Below, piece after piece: positions 56,635-64,000 of a DNA stretch of 64,000 bases. The DNA lies in assembly GCF_001949145.1 (NCBI RefSeq), contig NW_019091647.1, forward strand, positions 164,751 to 228,750, in the 5' to 3' direction. The notes under the pieces were generated by a model. It was not told the DNA's origin. It did not search any database and saw only the letters and a program-made list of their open reading frames with translations. The stretch is from Acanthaster planci (Eukaryota > Echinodermata > Asteroidea > Valvatida > Acanthasteridae). Position 1 is the stretch's first letter; each line of letters opens with the position of its first letter. A program made the position numbers and the translations under genes.

Positions 56635-57803
56635 ATAACGAGTCAGTACACGGAAAAATTGAACCCAAGCCGCAGGCTAAAAAGTTCCACGAGCCATCAA
56701 GGGCGAAAGACGCGAGGTAACAATTACACATAATCCAAGCACAATCGCAGCAAGTCACACGCTACATGTAAAATTTCCTGCGTTGGGAATTGACGACGTT
56801 GTAGTGCCCGGTACCGTGAAATTGGCTTTCAAGTTGGGTCTAGACGGGGCTTCAGACGATAACCAAACTATGTACAACAACTTGGCAGGGAACTTAGTCT
56901 CCGAACTCAACATTAGCTTGCAAGGCAACGAGATCGTGAGCTACCAGGACACCGACGTATTTCACAGCTTCAAAGACAATTGGCTACCGCTGAAACAGAC
57001 TAAAACATGGCTTATTTTGGCCTGGAAAGGGAAAACGTGGCAAAGTTGCGTTTGGGAGCAGCCAACTGTAGCGCAGGGGCAAACGATGGTAAAAATAAAG
57101 GATCGCCGGCGCTTACAAAAACAGATACGAGATTCCGTTGGACGTGCCTCTGTTAACGGATCACGGACCCTTTTATCCTTCGTGTTTTAAAGAACCTCTG
57201 ACTTTAATACCAATTGACTTTTAACGGTCACGACAAAGTGGTCAAAAGTAAAGACACTGCCGCCGAATAAAGCATCTCAGACTTGACCCTAGAATACGAG
57301 GTAGTCACCAATCGCGAGCTGACTCAAAGTTTGCGGCAAAAACATAAAGGCCCCGTCTACTACATGTACTTGTTCGATAGAATTCACTCGTGGAAGAAAC
57401 AAGCGGTTAACAAGTCAGATACGTTGTGGAATATTAGTATACATGTAGATCAAACGATTAAAAGCTTGAAAGGCGTCTTAATCCTGTTCAAAGATCCCTC
57501 AGTTCAAAACCTGCTAAATTTTTTCACATATCACTAAAACAAGCGTCACTGTTGCAGGCAACCCCAATCAACTGTACTCTCAAGAATTATTTGAATATCA
57601 ACATTTTACGGAAGTTTGCTAATATTTTGGAGACTCGGAAGACGAAAGCGGATCGGGCGGTCTTCAAAGACCTACATTTAACCGGCGTCGACATGGCAAG
57701 ATATTTAAAAGACAAATATGGCCTATGGCTCGACTTTAGAAGCTCCAACGATAACTCGGCTCACGGATCCGGTAGGCCGCTTGGTGGAGTTGGCGACATA
57801 TAG
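56635..57803 (+). pseudogene. Capsid-like protein (putative major capsid), broken
   Basis: Pieces in three frames: up to 57190 (IDDVVVPGTVKLAFKLGLDG, NNLAGNLVSELNISLQGNEI), 57283-57537 (VNKSDTLWNISIHVDQTIKS, LKGVLILFKDP) and 57552-57803 (LDFRSSNDNSAHGSGRPLGG). The beta-rich opening and these blocks resemble proteins that sit next to the packaging ATPase in Polinton/adintovirus-like elements and are taken as double jelly-roll capsids. I make the capsid call from that memory and from position, not from a structural test. A frameshift near 56718 precedes the first block, and others lie near 57080 and 57540. Confidence 0.55.
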
Positions 57804-57990
57804 ATTCAAATGGAAAGAGAGGCAGAGACGGCGGGGTCGTTAATAATGTACTTATTTTTAGTAATGGATGCGCAGTTGACGGTGGAAGACGGCAATTTTA
57901 AAAGCTTGGTTTATTAAATCGGGTTTAAAGTAAAAAGTTTAAGTAAAAAGTATGAGCCAGAGTAGGAGTCAGAGGAGTGGGAACACGTAT
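57804..57990. other. Spacer before ATPase
   Basis: AT-rich, stops in all frames. The aagtaaaaagtttaagtaa block recurs near 60900, suggesting a shared promoter-like or spacer sequence in front of element genes. Confidence 0.4.
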
Positions 57991-57992
57991 AA

Positions 57993-58585
57993 AATCCACA
58001 CTGCGCATTAATCGTGGGTAAAACGGGATGGGGAAAACAAAATGGGTGCTTGATTTATTGGAGCGCGAGTATAAATTTGTATTTGAAGTGATCGTGATAA
58101 TTTGTCCGACGTTGTTTAAAAATAAAACTTATTTAGAGCGACCTTGGATATACACCGATGACAATGTATACCAATGTGATTTAGACAAGGAGAAGTTAGA
58201 ATTAAACGAGGCGATCGATCTTTACCAAAACGCTTTCGACGGGGCAAATACTTTGTTTATTGTAGACGATTGTGCCGCTGACCAGTTTATTAAATATCGC
58301 AAGAGATCAAGAGGCAGCAACACATGTGCGCTAAGCAAAATGGCGTTCAGTGGCAGGCATTATTTACACTCATGTTGGCTATTAACGCAAGAGTATAATT
58401 TGGTTCTCAAAGACTACCGCGAAAACATTGCTTGGACCGCACTATTTTATTGTAAAGATCGAAATAGCTCTGACCAATGCTTGGATGAAGTCGGGTACAA
58501 CGATGTTGTACCCGACTGCAAAAGAGAATTAGTTAAACGGCATTTACGCAATGTTAAATTCAGCAAGTTGATTTTACATACCTAG
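57993..58585 (+). pseudogene. A32-like packaging ATPase, P-loop split by frameshift
   Basis: The main frame runs 58028-58585 (185 codons). It contains VIVIICPTLFKNKTYLERPW, a Walker B-type NTLFIVDDCAAD, LSKMAFSGRHYLHSCWLLTQ (sensor-like) and ALFYCKDRNSSDQC. The first half of the P-loop (VGKTGWGK, 58014-58037) is in a different frame, so one base has been lost or gained inside the nucleotide-binding loop. A stop precedes it at 57990-57992. This family powers DNA packaging into capsids in NCLDV, adintoviruses and Polintons. This is the best preserved gene of the element apart from that break. Confidence 0.85.
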
Positions 58586-58650
58586 CCGCCTGTGTCTTAT
58601 TTGCTTCAATAAAAATGAGAAAATTTTATTTACATATATAATAAATAGAG

Positions 58651-59270
58651 ATGGAAACCAAAATTTGCAACATTTGTAGGACAGCAAAAGATCTTTCTAA
58701 TTTTAGAGTTAAATCAACTGGTGATATTAATCTCGGCTACAACCAATGTATCGATAGGAAGAGAGAGAATACGAATAAACACTGTTGTCCTCATGGTCGA
58801 CAGAAGAGTCGGTGTATAAAAGTGTATAAAGTGCGATGGCGCAGGCATTTGTCAACGTGGACGGCAGAAGAGTCAGTGCAAACGTTGTGGTGGCGCTTCA
58901 ATCTGCCCACATAAAAAAACAAAGATTGGAATGTAAAATTTGTAAGCAACGCAATTAAAGTAACTATGCACCGATGATTAAGAAATTGCTAACGTTACGA
59001 CAAGAAAAATAATTTGTTTAGCCCCCCAAAAATTCATTGACAGAGAATTTCTACAAGAATGGATCGACGAGAATGAATTTTGCCACTAAAACGACTGTAA
59101 CGTTAGATTACAATTCATTGAGCGCAAGGTTGACCAAGCCACAATTGAATGGTTTTCAATTTCACATCGACCGGCCACGTGAAATGGAATTGTGTATACT
59201 TGCTTGTCTGAAATGTAATAACATGAAGAAGTGTTACATGATTAGCGAATCAACACATTTGTAAGAAGTT
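58651..59270 (+). pseudogene. Cys/His repeat protein with HNH-like C terminus, broken
   Basis: Starts METKICNICRTAKDLSNF (58651), a CxxC zinc-binding start. Then come repeats of the type C-PHGRQKS-C (58783), and, in another frame, CQRGRQKSQCKRCGGASICP (58837-58896). The frame change sits at a 10-base tandem duplication (gtgtataaa near 58812-58831). Downstream (59025-59250) pieces in two frames show FIDREFLQEWIDENEFCH and MELCILACLKCNNMKK, suggesting a treble-clef HNH/endonuclease VII-like fold. Repeats of this Cys/His type with an HNH-like tail are known from large DNA viruses. A nuclease role is inferred. Confidence 0.6.
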
Positions 59271-59361
59271 AATAGGTACATGTAGTTATAATTTGTTTAA
59301 ATTTGCTTTAACTGAGCTAATTGCAGCTTGGTTAAAGCATTTTTTTATTTTGTTTAATTAA

Positions 59362-59716
59362 ATGATAACTATGCTACAATACATTCAACTTCTTGTCCAA
59401 TCAATTATTGTAGTTAATTTAACGTTTTATACATTTGAATATTTGTCTGCCAAGCAAGCGTTCAACAATTTAAAAAAAATATATATTAAAATGGACGACA
59501 TTAAATCAATCCTTGCCGATTCAAACGCCGATGCAAAAAGCCCCGACCTCAAGCCCAAAGTAAAAGATTGACTATGTTCAGTAGTTGCCTCTGGCGAATC
59601 CAAGAAATACCTAGGCAAAGAATACACCGTTAAAGACATCGAATCTGTAACCCCATCCGAACAAGAAAAACTGTTTAATTTATACGAGGTGCGCTTCGGC
59701 AAAGAAACGTTAAAAC
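59362..59716 (+). pseudogene. Small membrane protein of the element, one in-frame stop
   Basis: The 69-codon frame from 59362 has an N-terminal hydrophobic segment (IQLLVQSIIVVNLTFYTF) then an acidic DDIKSILADSNAD. After a TGA at 59569-59571 the same frame continues open to 59721 with SGESKKYLGKEYTVKDIESV and EKLFNLYEVRFGKETLKL. The single stop in an otherwise open frame suggests a young mutation, or two adjacent small proteins. Not recognised by function. Confidence 0.5.
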
Positions 59717-59717
59717 T

Positions 59718-60047
59718 TTGAGCAACTCGATTCTGAGCTTATATGCCAGACATTTAGGAATTGCAACCCCAATCGAATTTTTGGACTTCAATGTGGATTT
59801 CAAATCTGAAGAAGATCTTACTAAAGATTTAAATAACGATCCCATAATCAGTCAAACGCTTGGGCACTTCCTGAGTGAGCTCTGCTACAAATACGGGGTG
59901 TACCTATCACCACTTGTTGCCACATTATTTAGTACGAAACATTTGGCTATTAATAAGAATCCTATTATTTTAAAAGAAGATGTCAATGGAAGAACAAGTA
60001 TCACTAGCACCAGCTCCAGCACCGACTCCTGCCAACAGTCTGGTTAA
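59718..60047 (+). CDS. Small protein of the element, function unknown
   Basis: About 109 codons, overlapping the end of the preceding frame by a few bases. No ATG at the start (first Met-like codon is TTG), so the true start is uncertain. It contains LARHLGIATPIEFLDF-like helical text and ELCYKYGVYLSPLVATLFST, a hydrophobic C-terminal half. Such a protein sits between ATPase and structural genes in related elements, but I cannot name it. Confidence 0.45.
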   Translation: MSNSILSLYARHLGIATPIEFLDFNVDFKSEEDLTKDLNNDPIISQTLGHFLSELCYKYGVYLSPLVATLFSTKHLAINKNPIILKEDVNGRTSITSTSSSTDSCQQSG

Positions 60048-60347
60048 GAGCCAAGTGCAAACGGTAACCAAAATTAAAAATCCCAAGCGAGTAGAACAAG
60101 GTAAAAGATTAGCCGAGCACAACAAGAAAATGAAATAACAGCTTGCCCGCCTGAAAGCGGGCGAACCTAAAGCCCCCGAAACAAAATCACAAAGTAAAAT
60201 TTATGAATCCATTTCAGAAAATAGAAATTTAATTATAGGCGGTTTAGCGATTGGTCGAATTGCACTATTTTTGTTTCTGAAAAATGAGTCCACAGAGGCT
60301 AAAGCGCCGGCACAAGTTCAAACAACTTTTCAAGCACCACCAGTCTA
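59983..60347 (+). pseudogene. Basic protein with one membrane segment
   Basis: Begins MSMEEQVSLAPAPAPTPANS, then KIKNPKRVEQGKRLAEHNKK (very basic), a TAA stop at 60136-60138, and in the same frame a hydrophobic NLIIGGLAIGRIALFLFL and a Pro/Ala tail ending at 60345-60347. A basic DNA-binding-like stretch followed by a membrane anchor is common among virion proteins of related elements. Function not shown. Confidence 0.5.
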
Positions 60348-60483
60348 AAAGGCTCAAACAACAGCTCTCACTCCCGAAATTTTGGACATGGAGTAGTTTT
60401 AAAGGTGGTAATTTTAAACGGTAACTTTTAAAACGCTTATATAATAAGAACAAGTAACGCTAAATCAATTGACTTTAACGGTA

Positions 60484-60843
60484 TTGCCAATACGATTTAT
60501 CACGGCGCTGTTATTAGCCTAATTTCCATGAGAAACGCCATGCTCAGGAACAAGCTACTTAAATTATATACAACAGGTTTGCCCTTACCCAACGTACATG
60601 TATATTAATAAGCACTGTATGCTCAGTAAGCTGTAAGCTCTCGGACAAGCACTGAGCATACAGTGCTTATTAATATACGTTGGGTAAGGGCAAACCTGTT
60701 ATATATAATTAACATCTCCCCAACGCAAAAATACATCTTGAAGCTACTTAAAATTAAACCACCGGATCTAAATGAATTGTCGGTAGAAGACGCGGCTAAA
60801 ATGACCGCGCTGTCCTCGGGTGCATTGGCTACACAGGGTTAGT
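60484..60843 (+). pseudogene. Small gene interrupted by a hairpin repeat
   Basis: The plus frame DFNGIANTIYHGAVISLISM RNAML (about 60472-60550) runs into the hairpin at 60563-60710. After the hairpin a frame continues with ISPTQKYILKLLKIKPPDLN and VEDAAKMTALSSGALATQG, ending near 60842. The two sides look like halves of one small protein split by the insertion. Its role is unknown. Confidence 0.45.
60563..60710. repeat. Long hairpin (about 60-bp arms)
   Basis: Arms 60563-60626 and 60652-60710 are almost perfectly complementary (left acaggtttgcccttacccaa, right ttgggtaagggcaaacctgt) with one short extra acatgt in the left arm; the loop is about 25 bases. A miniature fold-back transposon is the simplest reading. 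Confidence 0.88.
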
Positions 60844-61000
60844 TAGTGGCGTAAGGTGTCTTACCCGCAAGTTTGCCCACCGGTTAAAACAGGTTTAAAA
60901 TAAAAAGTTTAAGTAAGAGTCAATCTCTTTTGAATCAGTTTATAGTCAAGTCAAGTAAGTTGGCAGAGGATTTGACCCGGAAGAGATACCCCTTGGCAAA

Positions 61001-62234
61001 ATGGACGAAGAACAAGATCAAGTCGAAGAAGACTTAGATGCGGGTAATGCCTTTGCACAAGATTAAACATTGGACACAACGCAAGAAAAAACGTCATTTG
61101 TAGAAGGCCAAGGACTAAGCACGTCAGATTTCAGAGAGGGGTTAACCCTAGATAAAATGGATGATTTTTACGACGCGATTCAAAAAGAAACTGGGTATGA
61201 ACCGTTAATTAGGGATCCCAACCGCTTTAATCTCGACAGTAAAGATAGGCTGTATGTCAAGTTTGAAGATAACAAAGTTCTTCTTACATACGAAAATAAC
61301 AATGATCGATTTTTTAGTCTAAGCAGAATTAGGCGAAAAACAAACGTACATTTTATAAGACGCTTTTTAAGTTTCCGTGACGATGTTATCTGTAAAACAA
61401 AACAACAAGCCCTAGAAATGGCCAATAAAATTTCAGAAATTCACCCCAAAACCACCGAGACACGAGAACTCCCCCAAGCCACAGATCAAGTCAGTGAAAT
61501 CGTAGGAGACTTCACTCTTGACCAAGAACCCCAGGCAGAAGGGCTAGACTACAGAGAACTTATCGCTTTAGACGAAGCTTTAAAGATGGCCAAATGGGAC
61601 CAGGGTAAGTTAGACATAATGGACGAAAAGATTCAAGAAATTAAGAACGAGTTAGAAGAAGCGGACTCGGAAGGAGAAAGTGTAGCACTTCGAAAGCAAT
61701 TGAGTGATTTTGAAGTGGAAAGGCAAGGCAGGTTAGAAGTCTTCAACAGAGNACACCGATGAGCTTCAAAGTCAAATCAATCGAATCAAACAAACTATTA
61801 CAGCTATAATGGGCGGTGATTTAGCTTTACGCGAAAAAAATTCGAGTACTTTTTAGAGAACAAGGCGTAACGATTGTATCTTAACAGCTTTTAGTTTAGC
61901 CGTGAGTACGATCGTATCTAGCATAGTGGCCTCTGTGAGAGTGGTTGGTACGCCTGCGCCTAGCCCAGAACCTACGCCTAGTCCGGAACCTCAACCTCCG
62001 TCTGAAGGAGGAAGTTACAGACTGGATCAAACGGCAATTGTGGAACTTGGCAAACGAGTTGAAAAAACATTTGGTTTGTCTGCTTTGGGTGCTTTGCCCG
62101 GCCTAATCGGAAGCGTGTTGAGCTGGCTGTTCAACGCAGCGAGTAAGGCAGTCGGTTGGATCGCTAGTAACGTTTTGACGTTGTTTTTAGCGGTAGGTTA
62201 TTTGATTTTGATTTCATACAAAAAAGTAGGCTAA
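61001..62234 (+). pseudogene. Large coiled-coil membrane protein of the element
   Basis: Frame from ATG 61001 (MDEEQDQVEEDLDAGNAF), a stop at 61064-61066, then 230 open codons (61070-61762) with a coiled coil (DEKIQEIKNELEEADSEGES). An undetermined base at 61752 lies at a frame change. The next frame carries TDELQSQINRIKQTITAIMG and, after another change near 61840, 61902-62234: a hydrophobic segment, a Pro-rich PAPSPEPTPSPEPQPP linker and LNAL-type helices with ALPGLIGSVLSWLFNAASKA and a final membrane segment. This long protein recurs in related elements next to the structural genes. The break near 61752 could be a sequencing ambiguity. Confidence 0.6.
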
Positions 62235-62758
62235 TAAATATTTTTTAGCAAAAAAAAACCCTTTCTCAAATTTGAGAAGGGGTAATTTTTGTACCTTTTA
62301 CTTTTTCGTTTACTGTAAGTTAACACTTTATACAGCATGAAGCCTATCCCACCACCAATGACAATAGATCCTACAGTTAATGACAGTTTCTCTTCGTTGT
62401 GAATGTCTAAAGTTTTTTCCTGTGTTATTTTTTGCATGGGTAAAGGCGGCGTGGGCTCTGACTTTGGTTTCGGTTCTTCTGCTTCTTCTATTTGATCGTG
62501 ATCTGCAAAATCGGAAGACGGAGGCACTTTGCTCGAGTTTAAAGTTGGAACATAACCAGTATGCATGTCATTGGTCGCAATTTGTAAATTTTTGTTGTAT
62601 CCTCCAAACGTACCGATGCGTAAATCCATGTCCGAAGGCATAAAATATAAACCGGGTGCGACTACAAAGATTAAAGGCATTTTCGCGTACTGCAACGAAT
62701 CTTGAAATTGGCTGATACTTTGTTCGAGGTCGGGCTCTGAGTTTATTAAAGACTCCAC
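62231..62758 (-). CDS. Membrane-anchored protein on the opposite strand
   Basis: 175 codons from 62758. Early beta-rich part YAKMPLIFVVAPGLYFMPSD, an acidic/Pro linker EEAEEPKPKSEPTPPLPMQK, and a C-terminal membrane segment SLTVGSIVIGGGIGFMLYKV followed by a Lys/Arg tail. It is the longest intact frame of the element and converges on the plus-strand gene; the stops lie within four bases of each other. Possibly a virion membrane or minor structural protein; unproven. Confidence 0.55.
   Translation of the reverse strand: MESLINSEPDLEQSISQFQDSLQYAKMPLIFVVAPGLYFMPSDMDLRIGTFGGYNKNLQIATNDMHTGYVPTLNSSKVPPSSDFADHDQIEEAEEPKPKSEPTPPLPMQKITQEKTLDIHNEEKLSLTVGSIVIGGGIGFMLYKVLTYSKRKSKRYKNYPFSNLRKGFFLLKNIY
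62259..62282. terminator. Palindrome at convergent gene ends
   Basis: ccctttctcaaatttgagaag then ggg: near-perfect 12-base arms directly after the plus-strand stop and inside the last codons of the minus-strand gene. An AATAAA (62233-62238) overlaps the plus-strand stop, so it may serve as the polyadenylation signal. A 3'-end or transcription-blocking role is inferred. Confidence 0.4.
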
Positions 62759-62789
62759 TACGGTGATAAACTGCTGTTAAGCATTTAAC

Positions 62790-63660
62790 CCGGTGCTGGG
62801 GGCTGAAACACTCGTTTTTGTCTGTGCTTGGGCTCCCATTAACGCGTAGACGTATAGGCCCTAATAGACTCGTTTACTTTTGTAATACCCATATCTGTCA
62901 AGCTTGATTTTTTGGGATAAAATCCCACCAAGCAAATGTTACAGTGTCGGATTGTGTAATCCAAGTCACCGTGTAAGTACTCGCATGGCCCGAGCCTTTA
63001 AGCGATTTGGCCCAACCAAAGCCGATAACAGTGGATCCCGTGTATTTGCCGTGGGTGACGTGTAAATCGTATGGGTCGTAATTTTTATTTGGCACCGGTA
63101 TATTTCTGTTGTTGTAATAGTAAGCCGTACCGAGCCCATTTGATAAAATGTCCCTCGTTTGTTTAAACGATTGATTTTGGTGGACGTTGTATCGGTAAAT
63201 TTCGGATGGTCGCAATTATTGTGCAGCGGGTCAAATATCTCGTCGCTTTGGATGGGTATCACGCAGTCGTAAAATATCTTTCTCACCGTGTAATACACGT
63301 GGAAGTTAAATAAACCAGACAAGTAGAGGTTCGAATCGGAGAGTAAATCAAAACCTACCCCGCAAGCCGTCGTATCGCAATAAACCGCGAAATTAATTCA
63401 TTTTAGGCCCATTGGGGCTTCAAATAGTTTATTGTCGCTAGGCTGGGTTGCTGAAGTAAATTCCCCCGCTGACCACACAGGCGCTGGATTTACGACCCAG
63501 CTGTTTGATTACAGCTTCATAGGCAGAACCAATGTGCCTGCTGGTCACTTTTATCTGAGCAGTTTGCCAGGTCGGTTCGTTCAGTTTATTGTGGGATAAA
63601 TAATCAGCGTTGTTGTAAATTTGCAAAGTATCCTTCGTGGGTTAGTCGTCTTCTACATTC
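62790..63660 (-). pseudogene. Structural-type protein on the opposite strand, broken
   Basis: Minus-strand pieces: 63438-63626 (QTAQIKVTSRHIGSAYEAVI), 62966-63322 (MSGLFNFHVYYTVRKIFYDC) and 62898-63215 (LGTAYYYNNRNIPVPNKNYD, VIGFGWAKSLKGSGHASTYT). Beta-rich and aromatic text with three frames, so at least two shifts. A minor capsid (penton-like) identity is possible from its place beside other virion-type genes, but I see no decisive motif. Confidence 0.45.
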
Positions 63661-63720
63661 TGCAATTTATTTGGGAAAGGATATCACGTTAATCCAGCCC
63701 CTTCCAGTTATTGGGAAAAG

Positions 63721-64000
63721 ATGCCACGGACGGCAAGAACAAAGCGGCGCACTGCCGGCGCTGAGGGCTCGAGACCAAGGGAGAGGCCTCGTTCGGACCG
63801 CATCGCGCCGGTTGATGTTCCGAGTGATTCCTCGGCGCCCGTCGCACAGACGACTGCTGTTTCATTGGGTGAGTCTTATTCTATCCCGTCAGAGCTAACG
63901 CCTAGAACAGCAGTAGTTTCTATCGCATCTGTCCCTGATGGCCCGGTCATTTCGGTTACGTCTCCCCTATTGTTCATTCGGTTATGTCTAGTATTACCAC
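63721..64000 (+). CDS. Open frame running off the right edge
   Basis: From ATG 63721 no stop occurs to the window end (93 codons). It begins MPRTARTKRRTAGAEGSRPR, a basic Arg-rich start, then a Ser/Thr/Val-rich part. Base use is GC-richer than the viral element beside it. It could be the N terminus of another mobile element's gag-like protein; I do not recognise it. Confidence 0.35.
   Translation, partial: MPRTARTKRRTAGAEGSRPRERPRSDRIAPVDVPSDSSAPVAQTTAVSLGESYSIPSELTPRTAVVSIASVPDGPVISVTSPLLFIRLCLVLP

Larger units (their letters stand above)
54471..63660. mobile_element. Endogenous Polinton/adintovirus-like element, decayed
   Basis: In order on plus: family B DNA polymerase, capsid-like protein, A32-like packaging ATPase, Cys/His repeat with HNH-like region, small membrane proteins, a large coiled-coil membrane protein. 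On minus at the right end: two further proteins. A self-priming-type polymerase with packaging ATPase and capsid-type proteins defines virus-like large transposons. No retroviral-type integrase, protease or terminal inverted repeats are visible. The polymerase N terminus is missing, so the left end is truncated or the element continues in rearranged form. Frames are broken by many single-base shifts and stops. Confidence 0.8.

Noticed and set aside
59569-59571. TGA as a recoded (selenocysteine or readthrough) codon
   Set aside because: Other stops and shifts of all kinds occur in the same element, so ordinary decay explains it better.
63325-63345. tRNA-like T-loop (ggttcgaatc)
   Set aside because: No matching acceptor, D or anticodon arms; the stretch lies within a minus-strand protein-like region.

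Overview
This is an AT-rich, repeat-packed animal nuclear DNA window, with two assembly gaps (19975-20490 and 33915-34268). Evidence for an animal genome: a split gene with GT-AG introns, many small inverted-repeat transposons, an APE-type LINE, a DIRS/Ngaro-type retroelement, a fragment with a retroelement-associated GIY-YIG domain, and a Polinton/adintovirus-like viral element. The abundance of tacatgta-type motifs and this repeat mix suggest a marine invertebrate (echinoderm, hemichordate, lancelet or mollusc). I cannot fix the species.

Left and centre (about 1.2-43.3 kb): one plus-strand host gene, the IQCE (IQ motif-containing E) homologue. I could place 15 phase-consistent exons plus an alternative last exon, giving about 558 codons in roughly 40 kb. 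The 5' end lies left of the window. The protein is a coiled coil followed by two perfect IQ motifs and an acidic, Ser/Arg-rich tail. In vertebrates IQCE works with EVC/EVC2 and EFCAB7 at the base of cilia in Hedgehog signalling.

The introns are filled with mobile DNA: a mariner-type MITE; four copies of a TTAA-flanked piggyBac-like MITE, one nested in a second long-inverted-repeat MITE; a minus-strand LINE (11.6-18.2 kb) cut by a 2.85-kb element with TAA target duplications (PIF/Harbinger-like); a retroelement fragment with a GIY-YIG domain; a minus-strand DIRS/Ngaro-like gag-RT-RNase H relic (24.0-26.6 kb); and a 41-bp minisatellite made from an IQCE exon/intron junction.

From 43.3 to 54.4 kb I see no host gene. 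It holds a 147-bp tandem repeat and scattered TGACGTCA modules, a fold-back whose arms each carry a THAP-domain relic, a histone-type 3' stem-loop, and two tandem copies of a MITE-like unit.

From 54.47 to about 63.66 kb lies a decayed Polinton/adintovirus-like element: family B DNA polymerase, a capsid-like protein, an A32-like packaging ATPase, a Cys/His repeat plus HNH-like region, several small membrane or structural proteins, and two genes on the opposite strand. Most frames are broken. The polymerase lacks palm motif A and the ATPase P-loop is split by a frameshift, so the copy is dead. An unrecognised open frame runs off the right edge.
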